DNA from: Tragulus kanchil
Lineage: Eukaryota; Chordata; Mammalia; Artiodactyla; Tragulidae
Assembly (NCBI GenBank): GCA_022376925.1
Contig: JAIOJX010000002.1
Location: 66,302,001 to 66,366,000 of the forward strand
Direction: 5' to 3'
Length of the DNA stretch: 64,000 bases
Shown here one piece after another: positions 47,916 through 60,824 of the stretch; position 1 is the first letter of the stretch; every line of letters starts with the position of its first letter. The translations under genes and the position numbers were made by a program. The notes beneath the pieces were generated by a model, which searched no databases, was not told the origin of the DNA, and was given only the letters and a program-made list of their open reading frames with translations.

Positions 47916-50297
47916 CCTCCAAATATTAATACTATGTCCTGCCACTTGAGAACTCTTCTGTAGACTGATGTGATAAGGCCTATTTCTCATTTTGTTCTCC
48001 ATCCCCATGGAAGACTTCCAGGAGGCTCTCTTCAAAGGAAGTCTAACTCAGAGCAGCTCATAAGAAAAAAAACACAAGATTTGACTTGAAGTTTTAAAAT
48101 GATTCCCTTTCTTTAATCTTGTGCACTCTGAACTCTTTTGAACTAAAGTAGTGTCATTTCCATTCTTTTTTGTATGAATGTGTGTTACTGGAAGGAAGTG
48201 TTACTACACTTGGTTAATAACAAAGAGATAAAGATTCTCAGCTATTTTAAGCACGAGACACAGTTTTCATTAATAGAAGATAATGTCTCTCTTCACAGTT
48301 TGTGGGCATTCAATTAGTTATGCTAATTGAGATGAACAATAGAACAAGTAATTCCTAAGAGCAGGAAATACCCTTCCCAGAACTTTATTTAGTACAGATA
48401 TCCCAAATTCATCTGCCTCTCCTAAGCATTTGGTTTGTCTTTGTCCTATGGTTACAATGCACTGTGTTAGAGTTTGTGGTTTACCATCAGCAAGTTTACA
48501 AGATGGTCAGGCACTTAGTGTCATTTCTTGCTCCATTTTATATTTTTACTCTTGTTCCCTTTGTTGTTTTGGGTTTATTTATTTATTTATTTATTTGGCC
48601 TCTTTTATTGGTTTTTATTTATTTATTTTCATCTATCTTTATTCTTTGGCCTGTGTGGGCCTCCCATTGCAGTGGCCTCTCTTGTTGCAGAGCACTGGTT
48701 CTGGGTGCATTCATTCCAGAATGCTGGCTCGTAATTGGACACATTGGTCCAGCTGTTCCACAGCACGTGGGATCTTCCTGGGTCAGGGATCGAACCAGTG
48801 CCCCTTGTACTTCAAGGCAGACTCCTTACCCACTGGACCACCAGGGAAACCCTGCTGTGTTTTTCTTCACCTATTTTTAATGTTGTATTTTGCAGTATTA
48901 TTATGCATCTTTATAAGCTGCTTTAACTTTGGAACAATATGGAAAACATAAAAATAATAATACATACCTTATACACCTGACAATTCAAATATTTATAGAT
49001 ATAGATATACATAGATATACATGGAGAATCAACACAAGGGTACTAATTGCTGATTGTATCTACTCCAGTTGTTCACTCCAGAACTGAGGAAATAACCATT
49101 GTGTGTTTTCCTCCAAATATTAATACTATGTCCTGCCACTTGAGAACTCTTCTGTAGACTGATGTGATAAGGCCTATTTCTCATTTTGTTCTCCATCCCC
49201 ATGGAAGACTTCCAGGAGGCTCTCTTCAAAGGAAGTCTAACTCAGAGCAGCTCATAAGAAAAAACACAAGATTTGACTTGAAGTTTTAAAATGATTCCCT
49301 TTCTTTAATCTTGTGCACTCTGAACTCTTTTGAACTAAAGTAGTGTCATTTCCATTCTTTTTTGTATGAATGTGTGTTACTGGAAGGAAGTGTTACTACA
49401 CTTGGTTAATAACAAAGAGATAAAGATTCTCAGCTATTTTAAGCACGAGACACAGTTTTCATTAATAGAAGATAATGTCTCTCTTCACAGTTTGTGGGCA
49501 TTCAATTAGTTATGCTAATTGAGATGAACAATAGAACAAGTAATTCCTAAGAGCAGGAAATACCCTTCCCAGAACTTTATTTAGTACAGATATCCCAAAT
49601 TCATCTGCCTCTCCTAAGCATTTGGTTTGTCTTTGTCCTATGGTTACAATGCACTGTGTTAGAGTTTGTGGTTTACCATCAGCAAGTTTACAAGATGGTC
49701 AGGCACTTAGTGTCATTTCTTGCTCCATTTTATATTTTTACTCTTGTTCCCTTTGTTGTTTTGGGTTTATTTATTTATTTATTTATTTGGCCTCTTTTAT
49801 TGGTTTTTATTTATTTATTTTCATCTATCTTTATTCTTTGGCCTGTGTGGGCCTCCCATTGCAGTGGCCTCTCTTGTTGCAGAGCACTGGTTCTGGGTGC
49901 ATTCATTCCAGAATGCTGGCTCGTAATTGGACACATTGGTCCAGCTGTTCCACAGCACGTGGGATCTTCCTGGGTCAGGGATCGAACCAGTGCCCCTTGT
50001 ACTTCAAGGCAGACTCCTTACCCACTGGACCACCAGGGAAACCCTGCTGTGTTTTTCTTCACCTATTTTTAATGTTGTATTTTGCAGTATTATTATGCAT
50101 CTTTATAAGCTGCTTTAACTTTGGAACAATATGGAAAACATAAAAATAATAATACATACCTTATACACCTGACAATTCAAATATTTATAGATATAGATAT
50201 ACATAGATATACATGGAGAATCAACACAAGGGTACTAATTGCTGATTGTATCTACTCCAGTTGTTCACTCCAGAACTGAGGAAATAACCATTGTGTG
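47916..50297. repeat. Direct duplication D7, ~1.19 kb copies
   Basis: Copy 1 is 47916-49105 and copy 2 is 49110-50297, joined by TTTT. Differences are an A-run shortened by 2 in copy 2 (near 48064/49258) and altered T/CTC counts at the joint. Each copy contains one whole CHR-like SINE. The last 213 bp of copy 2 form the start of D8, so that part exists three times. Confidence 0.97.
48572..48852 (-). mobile_element. CHR-like tRNA SINE (repeated at 49764-50044)
   Basis: Minus-strand head GGGTTTCCCTGGTGGTCCAG, B box GGTTCGATCCC, tail AATAAAGATAGATGAAAATA then CCAATAAAAGAGGCC and an (AAAT)n tail. The 173- and 138-codon ORFs read through its reverse complement and are not genes. The second occurrence is the D7 copy. 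Confidence 0.92.
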
Positions 50298-52191
50298 AAT
50301 TGGGGAATCCACTAGGCCCACTGAGAGGTGAACCTAAGCACGGACTCTATTAACTACCCATTCTTCGTTAGTCCTTTCTGTTGACATTTTGGGTGTCAAG
50401 AAATGAACCAAAGTCTAATTATTTCTCCTTCCCCCAAACACAGTCATCTCAGTAAATGACTCCAGTGCTGTGGGGCAAGACCAGGAGAAAGACTTACAGT
50501 GAGAGCCCTTTCTCAAGACACCTGACTTTCTCTTCATTTAAGGAGCTCTGAAGCTCTGAACTTGGTCAAATCTAGGTTGGATAAGAAGCTGGGGCTTCCT
50601 TGGTGGCTCAGTAGTAATGAATTCACCTGCTAATGAAGGAGACATGGGTTCTATCCCTCATCCGGGAAGATCCTACCTGCCTCAGAGCAACTAAGCTTGT
50701 GCACCACAACTACTGAGCCTATGCTCTAGAGTCTGGGAGCTGGAACTCCTGAGTCACAACTACTAAAGTCCTACAGCCCAAACTCTGCAACAAAAGAAGC
50801 CACTACAATGAGAAGCAGCTGTGCACTGCAACTAGAGAGCAGCCCCAACTCTCTGCAACTAGGGAAAAGTCCTCACAACAATGAAGACCCAGTGTAGCCA
50901 AAAATTAAATAAATAAATTTATTTTTTTAAAAAAAGAGACTGACTAGTGTAATGACTCAGGTTACACTTCTCTAAGCCAGAACTAAGGTTTTTCTGTTAT
51001 ATAAGACTTTAGTAGGCTGTCTACTTCAGTCCTAGAAAAAAGTAAATTGTTAAGTACCAACTACAATCATATAACTAGCTGAGCTGCAGAATCATGTACT
51101 ATAGCAATAAGTACTTCTTCATTGATTTGATATAAATGTCAGTATTATTATGCATCTTTAAAGCTGCTTTAACTTTGGAACAATATGGAAAACATAAAAA
51201 TAATAATACATACCTTATACACCTGACAATTCAAATATTTATAGATATAGATATACATAGATATACATGGAGAATCAACACAAGGGTACTAATTGCTGAT
51301 TGTATCTACTCCAGTTGTTCACTCCAGAACTGAGGAAATAACCATTGTGTGAATTGGGGAATCCACTAGGCCCACTGAGAGGTGAACCTAAGCACGGACT
51401 CTATTAACTACCCATTCTTCGTTAGTCCTTTCTGTTGACATTTTGGGTGTCAAGAAATGAACCAAAGTCTAATTATTTCTCCTTCCCCCAAACACAGTCA
51501 TCTCAGTAAATGACTCCAGTGCTGTGGGGCAAGACCAGGAGAAAGACTTACAGTGAGAGCCCTTTCTCAAGACACCTGACTTTCTCTTCATTTAAGGAGC
51601 TCTGAAGCTCTGAACTTGGTCAAATCTAGGTTGGATAAGAAGCTGGGGCTTCCTTGGTGGCTCAGTAGTAATGAATTCACCTGCTAATGAAGGAGACATG
51701 GGTTCTATCCCTCATCCGGGAAGATCCTACCTGCCTCAGAGCAACTAAGCTTGTGCACCACAACTACTGAGCCTATGCTCTAGAGTCTGGGAGCTGGAAC
51801 TCCTGAGTCACAACTACTAAAGTCCTACAGCCCAAACTCTGCAACAAAAGAAGCCACTACAATGAGAAGCAGCTGTGCACTGCAACTAGAGAGCAGCCCC
51901 AACTCTCTGCAACTAGGGAAAAGTCCTCACAACAATGAAGACCCAGTGTAGCCAAAAATTAAATAAATAAATTTATTTTTTTAAAAAAAGAGACTGACTA
52001 GTGTAATGACTCAGGTTACACTTCTCTAAGCCAGAACTAAGGTTTTTCTGTTATATAAGACTTTAGTAGGCTGTCTACTTCAGTCCTAGAAAAAAGTAAA
52101 TTGTTAAGTACCAACTACAATCATATAACTAGCTGAGCTGCAGAATCATGTACTATAGCAATAAGTACTTCTTCATTGATTTGATATAAAT
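50085..52191. repeat. Direct duplication D8, ~1.05 kb copies
   Basis: Copy 1 is 50085-51137 and copy 2 is 51140-52191. Copy 2 lacks a TA at its start (CTTTAAAGCTGC versus CTTTATAAGCTGC). Otherwise the copies look identical. Copy 1 overlaps the end of D7 copy 2. Confidence 0.97.
50591..50930 (+). mobile_element. CHR-type SINE (repeated at 51645-51984)
   Basis: GGGGCTTCCTTGGTGGCTCA head, GGGTTCTATCCC B box, GGGAAGATCCTACCTGCCTC, a run of GCAACTA/ACAACTACTGAGCC motifs, AAGACCCAGTGTAGCC and an (AAAT)n tail. It is a long-form CHR element, full length and diverged. The second occurrence is the D8 copy. Confidence 0.85.
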
Positions 52192-52597
52192 ATCAATATT
52201 TTATCATCTTCTGTTCCTCTACTATTTAACATAAAATGCATAAATTATAGTTAACCTTGTGTCTCAGTATTTAAGCTAAAGAATACGAAATTGTGAGTAT
52301 GACTCCCCTAAAAGAATGAATATCACCCCAAGATGAATACAGGGAAATCTTAGACTTTGGGGAGCAGGTCTATATGTTTTTGTGTGGCTAGCTGTGCCAT
52401 GTACTGTGGAAGCATAAATTTGCATTTGTCTTTATTTGTAAGTTAAATGCAGTTAAAAAACATGTGCAATGGATGCCAGACTGTCAACAGCTGGACTGTT
52501 GCAGTTTGTGCTATCACTTGGGTTAAGTTGGGAACTGTATTTCTCAAATCCTCTGCCATGTAATGATACTGAATTGCAGCTGGTTTAAACAGGAACT

Positions 52598-52808
52598 TGG
52601 GCTTCAAGGGTGACTCAGTCCTAAAGAATCTGCCTGCCAATGCAGGAGACTGGTTCAATCCCTGGGTCAGGAAGATCCCCTTTAGAAGGAAATGACAACC
52701 CATTCCAATGTTGTTGCCTGTGAAATGCCATGAACAGAGCAGCCTGGTGGGCTGCAGTCCATGGGGTCACAAAAGAGTCAGATATGACTTCATGATTCAA
52801 CAACAACA
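52598..52808 (+). mobile_element. Bov-tA SINE
   Basis: GGGCTTCAAGGGTGACTCAG head, GGTTCAATCCCTGGGTCAGG, AAATGACAACCCATTCCAAT, CCTGGTGGGCTGCAGTCCAT, GGGGTCACAAAAGAGTCAG and a CAACAACAACA tail. Complete. Confidence 0.94.
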
Positions 52809-54086
52809 GCGGAATTTCCATGGGATTTATGGGACAGAAACAAAACAGTGCTCAAGACTTCCAAGAGGTTTTCTTTTTTTGGCAAAATGCAGTGATGGAC
52901 GGAAGTCTAGGTACACAGTGGGTACCAGCTTGAAACTCACTCTGTTCTACATCCTGTTCTTCCTCTGAATGCTGGCCCTACTTACGCAGAGCCTCCAGGC
53001 CCACCACTAAATAACAAGCTGCAGAGGCAGTAGATTTCCAGAGACCGCCCACAAATTCCCCCTTTGCCATCACACTATGGTGGTGGGGGCGGGGGGTGGA
53101 GGTGGCACACTTGCCTTCCCAGACATACTAGTGACTCTTCTGACCTTCCAACTCCTTTTCCAGACCCTGCCTTCCTTAGCTCCTCTCACAATCATATCAA
53201 GTCTGATTCCTATCGTAATTACATCTGTAACATCCAGTGACTTTACTTTCCTGCCTGAACCATGGGCGACATCAGTATTATCTTCTGAGTTTCCCACTGT
53301 TAAAAATGAGAACTTACTCTCTTTTTCTCCTGCCTCTTCCCTAAACACCACCTTCCCCCACTCCCATCCTTCAGATATAGCTAGATCAATATTGGATGTC
53401 TATATTACTGTGTCTGACTAGGTTTTTCAGAGCTGAGTTGTGTGTAAACTGGACTACTGTTACTTTCCTGTGTAACTGTTTATTTTCTCTGAAATTATCG
53501 TTGCCTGGTTGTCTCCTCTGCAGAGTTTTCTGTGACTTACCAGAAACTGAACCCATACACTCATTTTAATCACCTCTTAAAATGTTCCTTCATCTCAGGT
53601 CAACCATTAGTTTCATCTTCTTCAAGTTCCTCTTGAAGGCTCTGGTGTGCTTCTGCTTGCCTGGGACCCTTTGTGCCTGCTATACAGCTATCATTCTGGA
53701 ATGTCCCTTCACCATCTTCCTGGGAATTTTTTTTTTTCCCCCTCTGATGTGTTTCCTGTTTCCTATGTCCCATGTCTTCCTCTTTTCCAGTTAATCTTTC
53801 ACTGTGGTGGAGGACATTCTCCAGAAGTTTCCTGAAAATTTTTGTTTAAAGGTTAAAAAAAAAATGTTTAGATTCTTTCATGTTCAGAGTACCCCTATTC
53901 TACCATTTGGATAAGTATAAAATTTCATGTTGAAATCATTTTCCCTTAGTAGTTTGAAAACATGACTGCATTATGGTTTTTAATTTTGCCATAATGCTCT
54001 GAGAAGGCCAAAACCTTTCTAATTACTGATTATTACTCATGGTCTTGTCTGTAGCCCACTCCTAGAAGATTGAAAGGGTGAAATTT

Positions 54087-56458
54087 CAATGAAATTACTT
54101 TGTCATGGATATTTTCTCATTGATTTTGTTAGAAGTCTGATGGCCCTTTTAACCTGAAAATTCATGTTTTTCAGTTCTATAAATGTTCTTTAATTATTTG
54201 GTATGATTTCTCACAAGCCCATACACACATTTTTCTCTCCTCCTTTTCTAAGAATACCTATTGCTCAAATATCTTAGAGTGGTTCTCTAATTTTCCTATA
54301 TTTTCTCTTCTGTTTTTCATGTCTTTGCATTTTTTCACTACTTCCCAGAACATTTCCTCAACTTCATCCTTCAAGTCTTCTAATTCATTTTTCATTGCTC
54401 TTACCACCTTTTTTTAATTCCAAGAGCTCTATTTCTCTCATTTTAAATTTTTTTAATAAAATTATTGGATTTTTCTTCCTTTAAGAGTCTTCTTCAAACA
54501 GTTCCTTTTTCCTTCATCCGTAAGCTCTGAGAACAGAAGTGAAAGGTCAAGGATAGTGTGAAATCTTAGGCAAGAGTTGGGGTAGAAGGTTAAAGAGAAT
54601 ATGGAGGAAGATGAGAGGAAAAACCAGGTTGGCTGGGTGAAGTTAAGATTTCCTTTACTGTACGTAGTCTTATTCATTCCAAGTTGTTGTTTGTTTTGGT
54701 CTTTATCTTTCATTTTTGAGGCTCTTCTTGATATTTTATCATTCTTGGCTATTTGTTTATAATTAGAGATAAGAGATTAACAAACGGATCTTTTAAAAAT
54801 GCTTTTACCAGTTGGGCGATGCCTGCCAACTTGACCTTTACTATATGGTAAAAATAGACCATAAGTAAAATGACTGAGGCATTTGTTGGGAGAAATCAAA
54901 ATATAATTTATTTAACTATTTTCACTAGGGTTGGTCAGATTTCCCAGAGAAAAGTTTTCCAATATTCTGCAAACAAGCAGGGTTGAGGGGAGGCAGTTAT
55001 TGTCTTGTCTTTAATTCTTCCTTTCCCTGTGATTTTCTCTTCTTATGAAAAAGTTTGATTTAAGATTTCATAAGGTCTTAGGAGAGAGAAAAATGAAAGG
55101 CATGAGAGTCCATTCTATTATTACTTGCCTTTGTATGTTTTTCCTTTATTCACTCAACAAATAATGATTGACGTCCTTTGTATTGACATGATTATGGGTG
55201 CTGAGGATACAGCCATGAGAAAGGAAGACAAGATCTTAATGGAGACTATCCTAAGTGAGAAGAGCAATAAACAATGAAATTACTTTGTCATGGATATTTT
55301 CTCATTGATTTTGTTAGAAGTCTGATGGCCCTTTTAACCTGAAAATTCATGTTTTTCAGTTCTATAAATGTTCTTTAATTATTTGGTATGTTTTCTCACA
55401 AGCCCTTCCACACATTTTTCTCCTCCTTTTCTAAGAATACCTATTGCTCAAATATCTTAGAGTGGTTCTCTAATTTTCCTATATTTTCTCTTCTGTTTTT
55501 CATGTCTTTGCATTTTTTCACTACTTCCCAGAACATTTCCTCAACTTCATCCTTCAAGTCTTCTAATTCATTTTTCATTGCTCTTACCACCTTTTTTTAA
55601 TTCCAAGAGCTCTATTTCTCTCATTTTAAATTTTTTTAATAAAATTATTGGATTTTTCTTCCTTTAAGAGTCTTCTTCAAACAGTTCCTTTTTCCTTCAT
55701 CCGTAAGCTCTGAGAACAGAAGTGAAAGGTCAAGGATAGTGTGAAATCTTAGGCAAGAGTTGGGGTAGAAGGTTAAAGAGAATATGGAGGAAGATGAGAG
55801 GAAAAACCAGGTTGGCTGGGTGAAGTTAAGATTTCCTTTACTGTACGTAGTCTTATTCATTCCAAGTTGTTGTTTGTTTTGGTCTTTATCTTTCATTTTT
55901 GAGGCTCTTCTTGATATTTTATCATTCTTGGCTATTTGTTTATAATTAGAGATAAGAGATTAACAAACGGATCTTTTAAAAATGCTTTTACCAGTTGGGC
56001 GATGCCTGCCAACTTGACCTTTACTATATGGTAAAAATAGACCATAAGTAAAATGACTGAGGCATTTGTTGGGAGAAATCAAAATATAATTTATTTAACT
56101 ATTTTCACTAGGGTTGGTCAGATTTCCCAGAGAAAAGTTTTCCAATATTCTGCAAACAAGCAGGGTTGAGGGGAGGCAGTTATTGTCTTGTCTTTAATTC
56201 TTCCTTTCCCTGTGATTTTCTCTTCTTATGAAAAAGTTTGATTTAAGATTTCATAAGGTCTTAGGAGAGAGAAAAATGAAAGGCATGAGAGTCCATTCTA
56301 TTATTACTTGCCTTTGTATGTTTTTCCTTTATTCACTCAACAAATAATGATTGACGTCCTTTGTATTGACATGATTATGGGTGCTGAGGATACAGCCATG
56401 AGAAAGGAAGACAAGATCTTAATGGAGACTATCCTAAGTGAGAAGAGCAATAAACAAT
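54087..56458. repeat. Direct duplication D9, ~1.19 kb copies
   Basis: Copy 1 is 54087-55275 and copy 2 is 55272-56458, sharing CAAT at the joint. Differences gather in the first 160 bp of copy 2 (TATGATTTC versus TATGTTTTC; CCCATACACAC versus CCCTTCCACAC; TTCTCTCCTCC versus TTCTCCTCC). The unit is T-rich and LINE-like but not assigned. Its last 280 bp recur again in D10. Confidence 0.97.
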
Positions 56459-58386
56459 AAAAAGTAAATACATGGGGGATTGTCTTTGTTTCTTAAAGCA
56501 TTTATTTTAGTACATTTATTTTGATGTGAATTCAAAAAACTTCCACACACTCTTTTCCAAACATCACTCATAATATAAATTTTACTGCATTGGTTGGCTT
56601 TATCATTCACTTTACAGCTATACATATTTTTTCTGAACCACTGATGGGCAAGTTTTAAACATGGTCTATTAGTCCTAAATATTTCAGTGTGTACTCCCTA
56701 CTAGTTAGGGAGTGTAACTCCCTGGTAGTTATCTACTTAGATAACTTCAACATTATTAAAATTAGGAAATTTGACGTAGATAAAATAATTTAGAGACTAT
56801 ATTCAGATTTTCTCAGTTATCCAAAATGACCTTTATAGCTACTGATTCCCCAGCAAGGTCTTGAATCTAGGATCACATGCTACATTTACTTGTCATGCCT
56901 CATTGTCCTCGTTAGCCAGGAACTCTTTCTCAGTCTTTCTTTGTCATCGATGGCCTTGATATTTTTGAAGAACACATTCTATTTTGCTGAATGTCCCTTA
57001 GTCTGGATTTGTTTCATATTCCCTCATAATTAAATTCCTCCCTTTGTGGGGAGGAATACGATAGGATTGATGCTGCATCCTTCTAGGAGCATATCAAGAG
57101 GAACATGCTGCTGATCTGTCCCATTAACCATTATTTGATTAAGAAGTTGTCTGCCAGGATTCTACATGGTAAAGTCACTGTTTTTCTTTTTGAGACTGGT
57201 TATTAACTTATAGCAAACACTTTGAGATTATATAATTATCCTCTTTTTCATCAAACATTCACTGCTAATTTTGTCACCCAGTTATTGTCTTGCTTGTTTT
57301 TTTTAATTCTTCCTTTCCTGTGATTTTCTCTTCTTATGAAAAGTTTGATTTAAGATTTCATAAGGTCTTAGGAGAGAGAAAATGAAAGGCATGAGAGTCC
57401 ATTCTATTATTACTTGCCTTTGTATGTTTTTCCTTTATTCACTCAACAAATAATGATTGACGTCCTTTGTATTGACATGATTATGGGTGCTGAGGATACA
57501 GCCATGAGAAAGGAAGACAAGATCTTAATGGAGACTATCCTAAGTGAGAAGAGCAATAAACAAGAAAAAGTAAATACAGGGGGGATTGTCTTTGTTTCTT
57601 AAAGCATTTATTTTAGTACATTTATTTTGATGTGAATTCAAAAAACTTCCACACACTCTTTTCCAAACATCACTCATAATATAAATTTTACTGCATTGGT
57701 TGGCTTTATCATTCACTTTACAGCTATACATATTTTTTCTGAACCACTGATGGGCAAGTTTTAAACATGGTCTATTAGTCCTAAATATTTCAGTGTGTAC
57801 TCCCTACTAGTTAGGGAGTGTAACTCCCTGGTAGTTATCTACTTAGATAACTTCAACATTATTAAAATTAGGAAATTTGACGTAGATAAAATAATTTAGA
57901 GACTATATTCAGATTTTCTCAGTTATCCAAAATGACCTTTATAGCTACTGATTCCCCAGCAAGGTCTTGAATCTAGGATCACATGCTACATTTACTTGTC
58001 ATGCCTCATTGTCCTCGTTAGCCAGGAACTCTTTCTCAGTCTTTCTTTGTCATCGATGGCCTTGATATTTTTGAAGAACACATTCTATTTTGCTGAATGT
58101 CCCTTAGTCTGGATTTGTTTCATATTCCCTCATAATTAAATTCCTCCCTTTGTGGGGAGGAATACGATAGGATTGATGCTGCATCCTTCTAGGAGCATAT
58201 CAAGAGGAACATGCTGCTGATCTGTCCCATTAACCATTATTTGATTAAGAAGTTGTCTGCCAGGATTCTACATGGTAAAGTCACTGTTTTTCTTTTTGAG
58301 ACTGGTTATTAACTTATAGCAAACACTTTGAGATTATATAATTATCCTCTTTTTCATCAAACATTCACTGCTAATTTTGTCACCCA
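56177..58386. repeat. Direct duplication D10, ~1.10 kb copies
   Basis: Copy 1 is 56177-57280 and copy 2 is 57279-58386, sharing CA. Differences lie in the first 300 bp of copy 2: an expanded CTTGTTTTTTTTAATTC, CCC versus CC, shorter A runs, and AATAAAAAG versus AGAAAAAG. Copy 1 overlaps the end of D9 copy 2, so about 280 bp are present three times. Confidence 0.97.
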
Positions 58387-58457
58387 TTAATGATGTCTTA
58401 ATTAATAATCAGTCATTACTCTGACAGTTGTCAAATGGTGATTTTTCTAACTACATT

Positions 58458-60793
58458 ATTTCTTCCTAATTTATTAGCTGTTATTCTACTGCAAGGAAAA
58501 ACTTTCTCTTCTCCCTGATCAACAGATTGATAAGCAGTATGGACCCTAGATTGTTATTCTGCTTAATGTATCATCTGTGTTACTACATTTATTTTGAATC
58601 TCAGTTTGTCCCCGATTTGGCCTGTGGTGAATCTTAAGTAGGGTTCTGTGCTTCAAAGGTTATTCAGGTACTTTCTCACCTTGGGGACAACCATAACTTC
58701 CAGATATATCTTGTGTTTTCCCTGTTCCAGTCCTGAAATGAATTTTTCTCCAAGCAGCCCTAATTCATCTTTATTGTTGTTCAGTCACTCAGTCACATCT
58801 GACTCTGCAACCCCATGGACTGTAGCACACCAGGCTTCCCTGTCCTTCAGTATTTTCCAGAGTTTGCTCAAACTCATGTCCGTTTCATCAGTGATGTCAT
58901 CCAAACATCTCATCCTCTGTCGTCCCCTTATCCTTCTGCCTTCTATTTTTCCCAACATCAGAGTCTTTTCCAGCAAGTCGTCTTTTCACATCAGGTGGCC
59001 AAAGTATTGGAGTTTCAGCTTCAGCATTATTCCTTCCAATGAATATTCAGAGTTTATTTCCTTTAGGACTGACTGGTTTGATCTCCTTGCAGTCCAAGGG
59101 ACTCTCAAGAGTCTTCTCCAATACCACCCTGTTTCCAGATTTGTAACTCCCTCTGCAACAGTGATAAATGTAAATTGGAACTATATATAAAGAGCAAGTA
59201 CTGCTATTGTGTGAGTATCAAGAAAAGATTCACAGAGATTATATATAAGCTTGGTCTTGAAGGGTGAGTAGCATTTTATCAGGGAAGCAAGAAAGAGAAT
59301 TTAAGTCAAAAGTGATAGAAAGAAGGAAAACCGAGATACAAAAGGAAATAGTTGACTAACAAACTAATGTGCTAATGGGGTGGGGCACAAAGGGAGGGAT
59401 GATAAGGGTTTAGATTGACAAAGTAGATAGCAGCCAGATTATAAGTGAATGACTTCCATGGTAATAAACAGGAACTTTACCTTCAATATGTATTGAGAAT
59501 TTTTTTTAAAGTAAGAAGTGTAACATAGTCAATTCTACCTTAGGAAGATAATTGCTTTGGCAGTACTGAAAATGTATTGGAGAGAAATCAGAAATTAACT
59601 ACTATGATGATTTTTTGCTTAATGTAAAGGCTAACTCATATTTCTTCCTAATTTATTAGCTGTTATTCTACTGCAAGGAAAAACTTTCTCTTCTCCCTGA
59701 TCAACAGATTGATAAGCAGTATGGACCCTAGATTGTTATTCTGCTTAATGTATCATCTGTGTTACTACATTTATTTTGAATCTCAGTTTGTCCCCGATTT
59801 GGCCTGTGGTGAATCTTAAGTAGGGTTCTGTGCTTCAAAGGTTATTCAGGTACTTTCTCACCTTGGGGACAACCATAACTTCCAGATATATCTTGTGTTT
59901 TCCCTGTTCCAGTCCTGAAATGAATTTTTCTCCAAGCAGCCCTAATTCATCTTTATTGTTGTTCAGTCACTCAGTCACATCTGACTCTGCAACCCCATGG
60001 ACTGTAGCACACCAGGCTTCCCTGTCCTTCAGTATTTTCCAGAGTTTGCTCAAACTCATGTCCGTTTCATCAGTGATGTCATCCAAACATCTCATCCTCT
60101 GTCGTCCCCTTATCCTTCTGCCTTCTATTTTTCCCAACATCAGAGTCTTTTCCAGCAAGTCGTCTTTTCACATCAGGTGGCCAAAGTATTGGAGTTTCAG
60201 CTTCAGCATTATTCCTTCCAATGAATATTCAGAGTTTATTTCCTTTAGGACTGACTGGTTTGATCTCCTTGCAGTCCAAGGGACTCTCAAGAGTCTTCTC
60301 CAATACCACCCTGTTTCCAGATTTGTAACTCCCTCTGCAACAGTGATAAATGTAAATTGGAACTATATATAAAGAGCAAGTACTGCTATTGTGTGAGTAT
60401 CAAGAAAAGATTCACAGAGATTATATATAAGCTTGGTCTTGAAGGGTGAGTAGCATTTTATCAGGGAAGCAAGAAAGAGAATTTAAGTCAAAAGTGATAG
60501 AAAGAAGGAAAACCGAGATACAAAAGGAAATAGTTGACTAACAAACTAATGTGCTAATGGGGTGGGGCACAAAGGGAGGGATGATAAGGGTTTAGATTGA
60601 CAAAGTAGATAGCAGCCAGATTATAAGTGAATGACTTCCATGGTAATAAACAGGAACTTTACCTTCAATATGTATTGAGAATTTTTTTTAAAGTAAGAAG
60701 TGTAACATAGTCAATTCTACCTTAGGAAGATAATTGCTTTGGCAGTACTGAAAATGTATTGGAGAGAAATCAGAAATTAACTACTATGATGAT
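58458..60793. repeat. Direct duplication D11, 1.15 kb copies
   Basis: Copy 1 is 58458-59611 and copy 2 is 59640-60793, with a 28 bp spacer (59612-59639). I saw no differences between the copies. Each holds one BovB-derived segment. Confidence 0.98.
58772..59132 (-). mobile_element. BovB-derived segment (repeated at 59954-60314)
   Basis: The minus strand encodes the C-terminal end of the BovB (RTE clade) reverse transcriptase [39 protein letters not shown] and [13 protein letters not shown]. The nucleotide blocks CAAAGTATTGGAGTTTCAGC and GGACTCTCAAGAGTCTTCTCC are the same family read antisense. It is 5' truncated and diverged. The second occurrence is the D11 copy, and the 180-codon plus-strand ORF across it is a shadow. 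Confidence 0.9.
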
Positions 60794-60824
60794 ATTATAT
60801 TTGATATATATATACAAATACAAA

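Noticed and set aside
48430..50143. 173- and 138-codon ORFs, each found twice
   Set aside because: They read through the reverse complement of a CHR-like SINE (the KPTGPPG-type string recurs in every antisense SINE copy) and are doubled by D7.
53077..53421. 114-codon plus-strand ORF
   Set aside because: The N-terminus is a glycine run from a G-rich stretch. No domain or gene context is visible.
58648..60372. 180-codon ORF found twice
   Set aside because: It is antisense to the BovB-derived segment; the real relic frame is on the minus strand. The second instance is the D11 copy.
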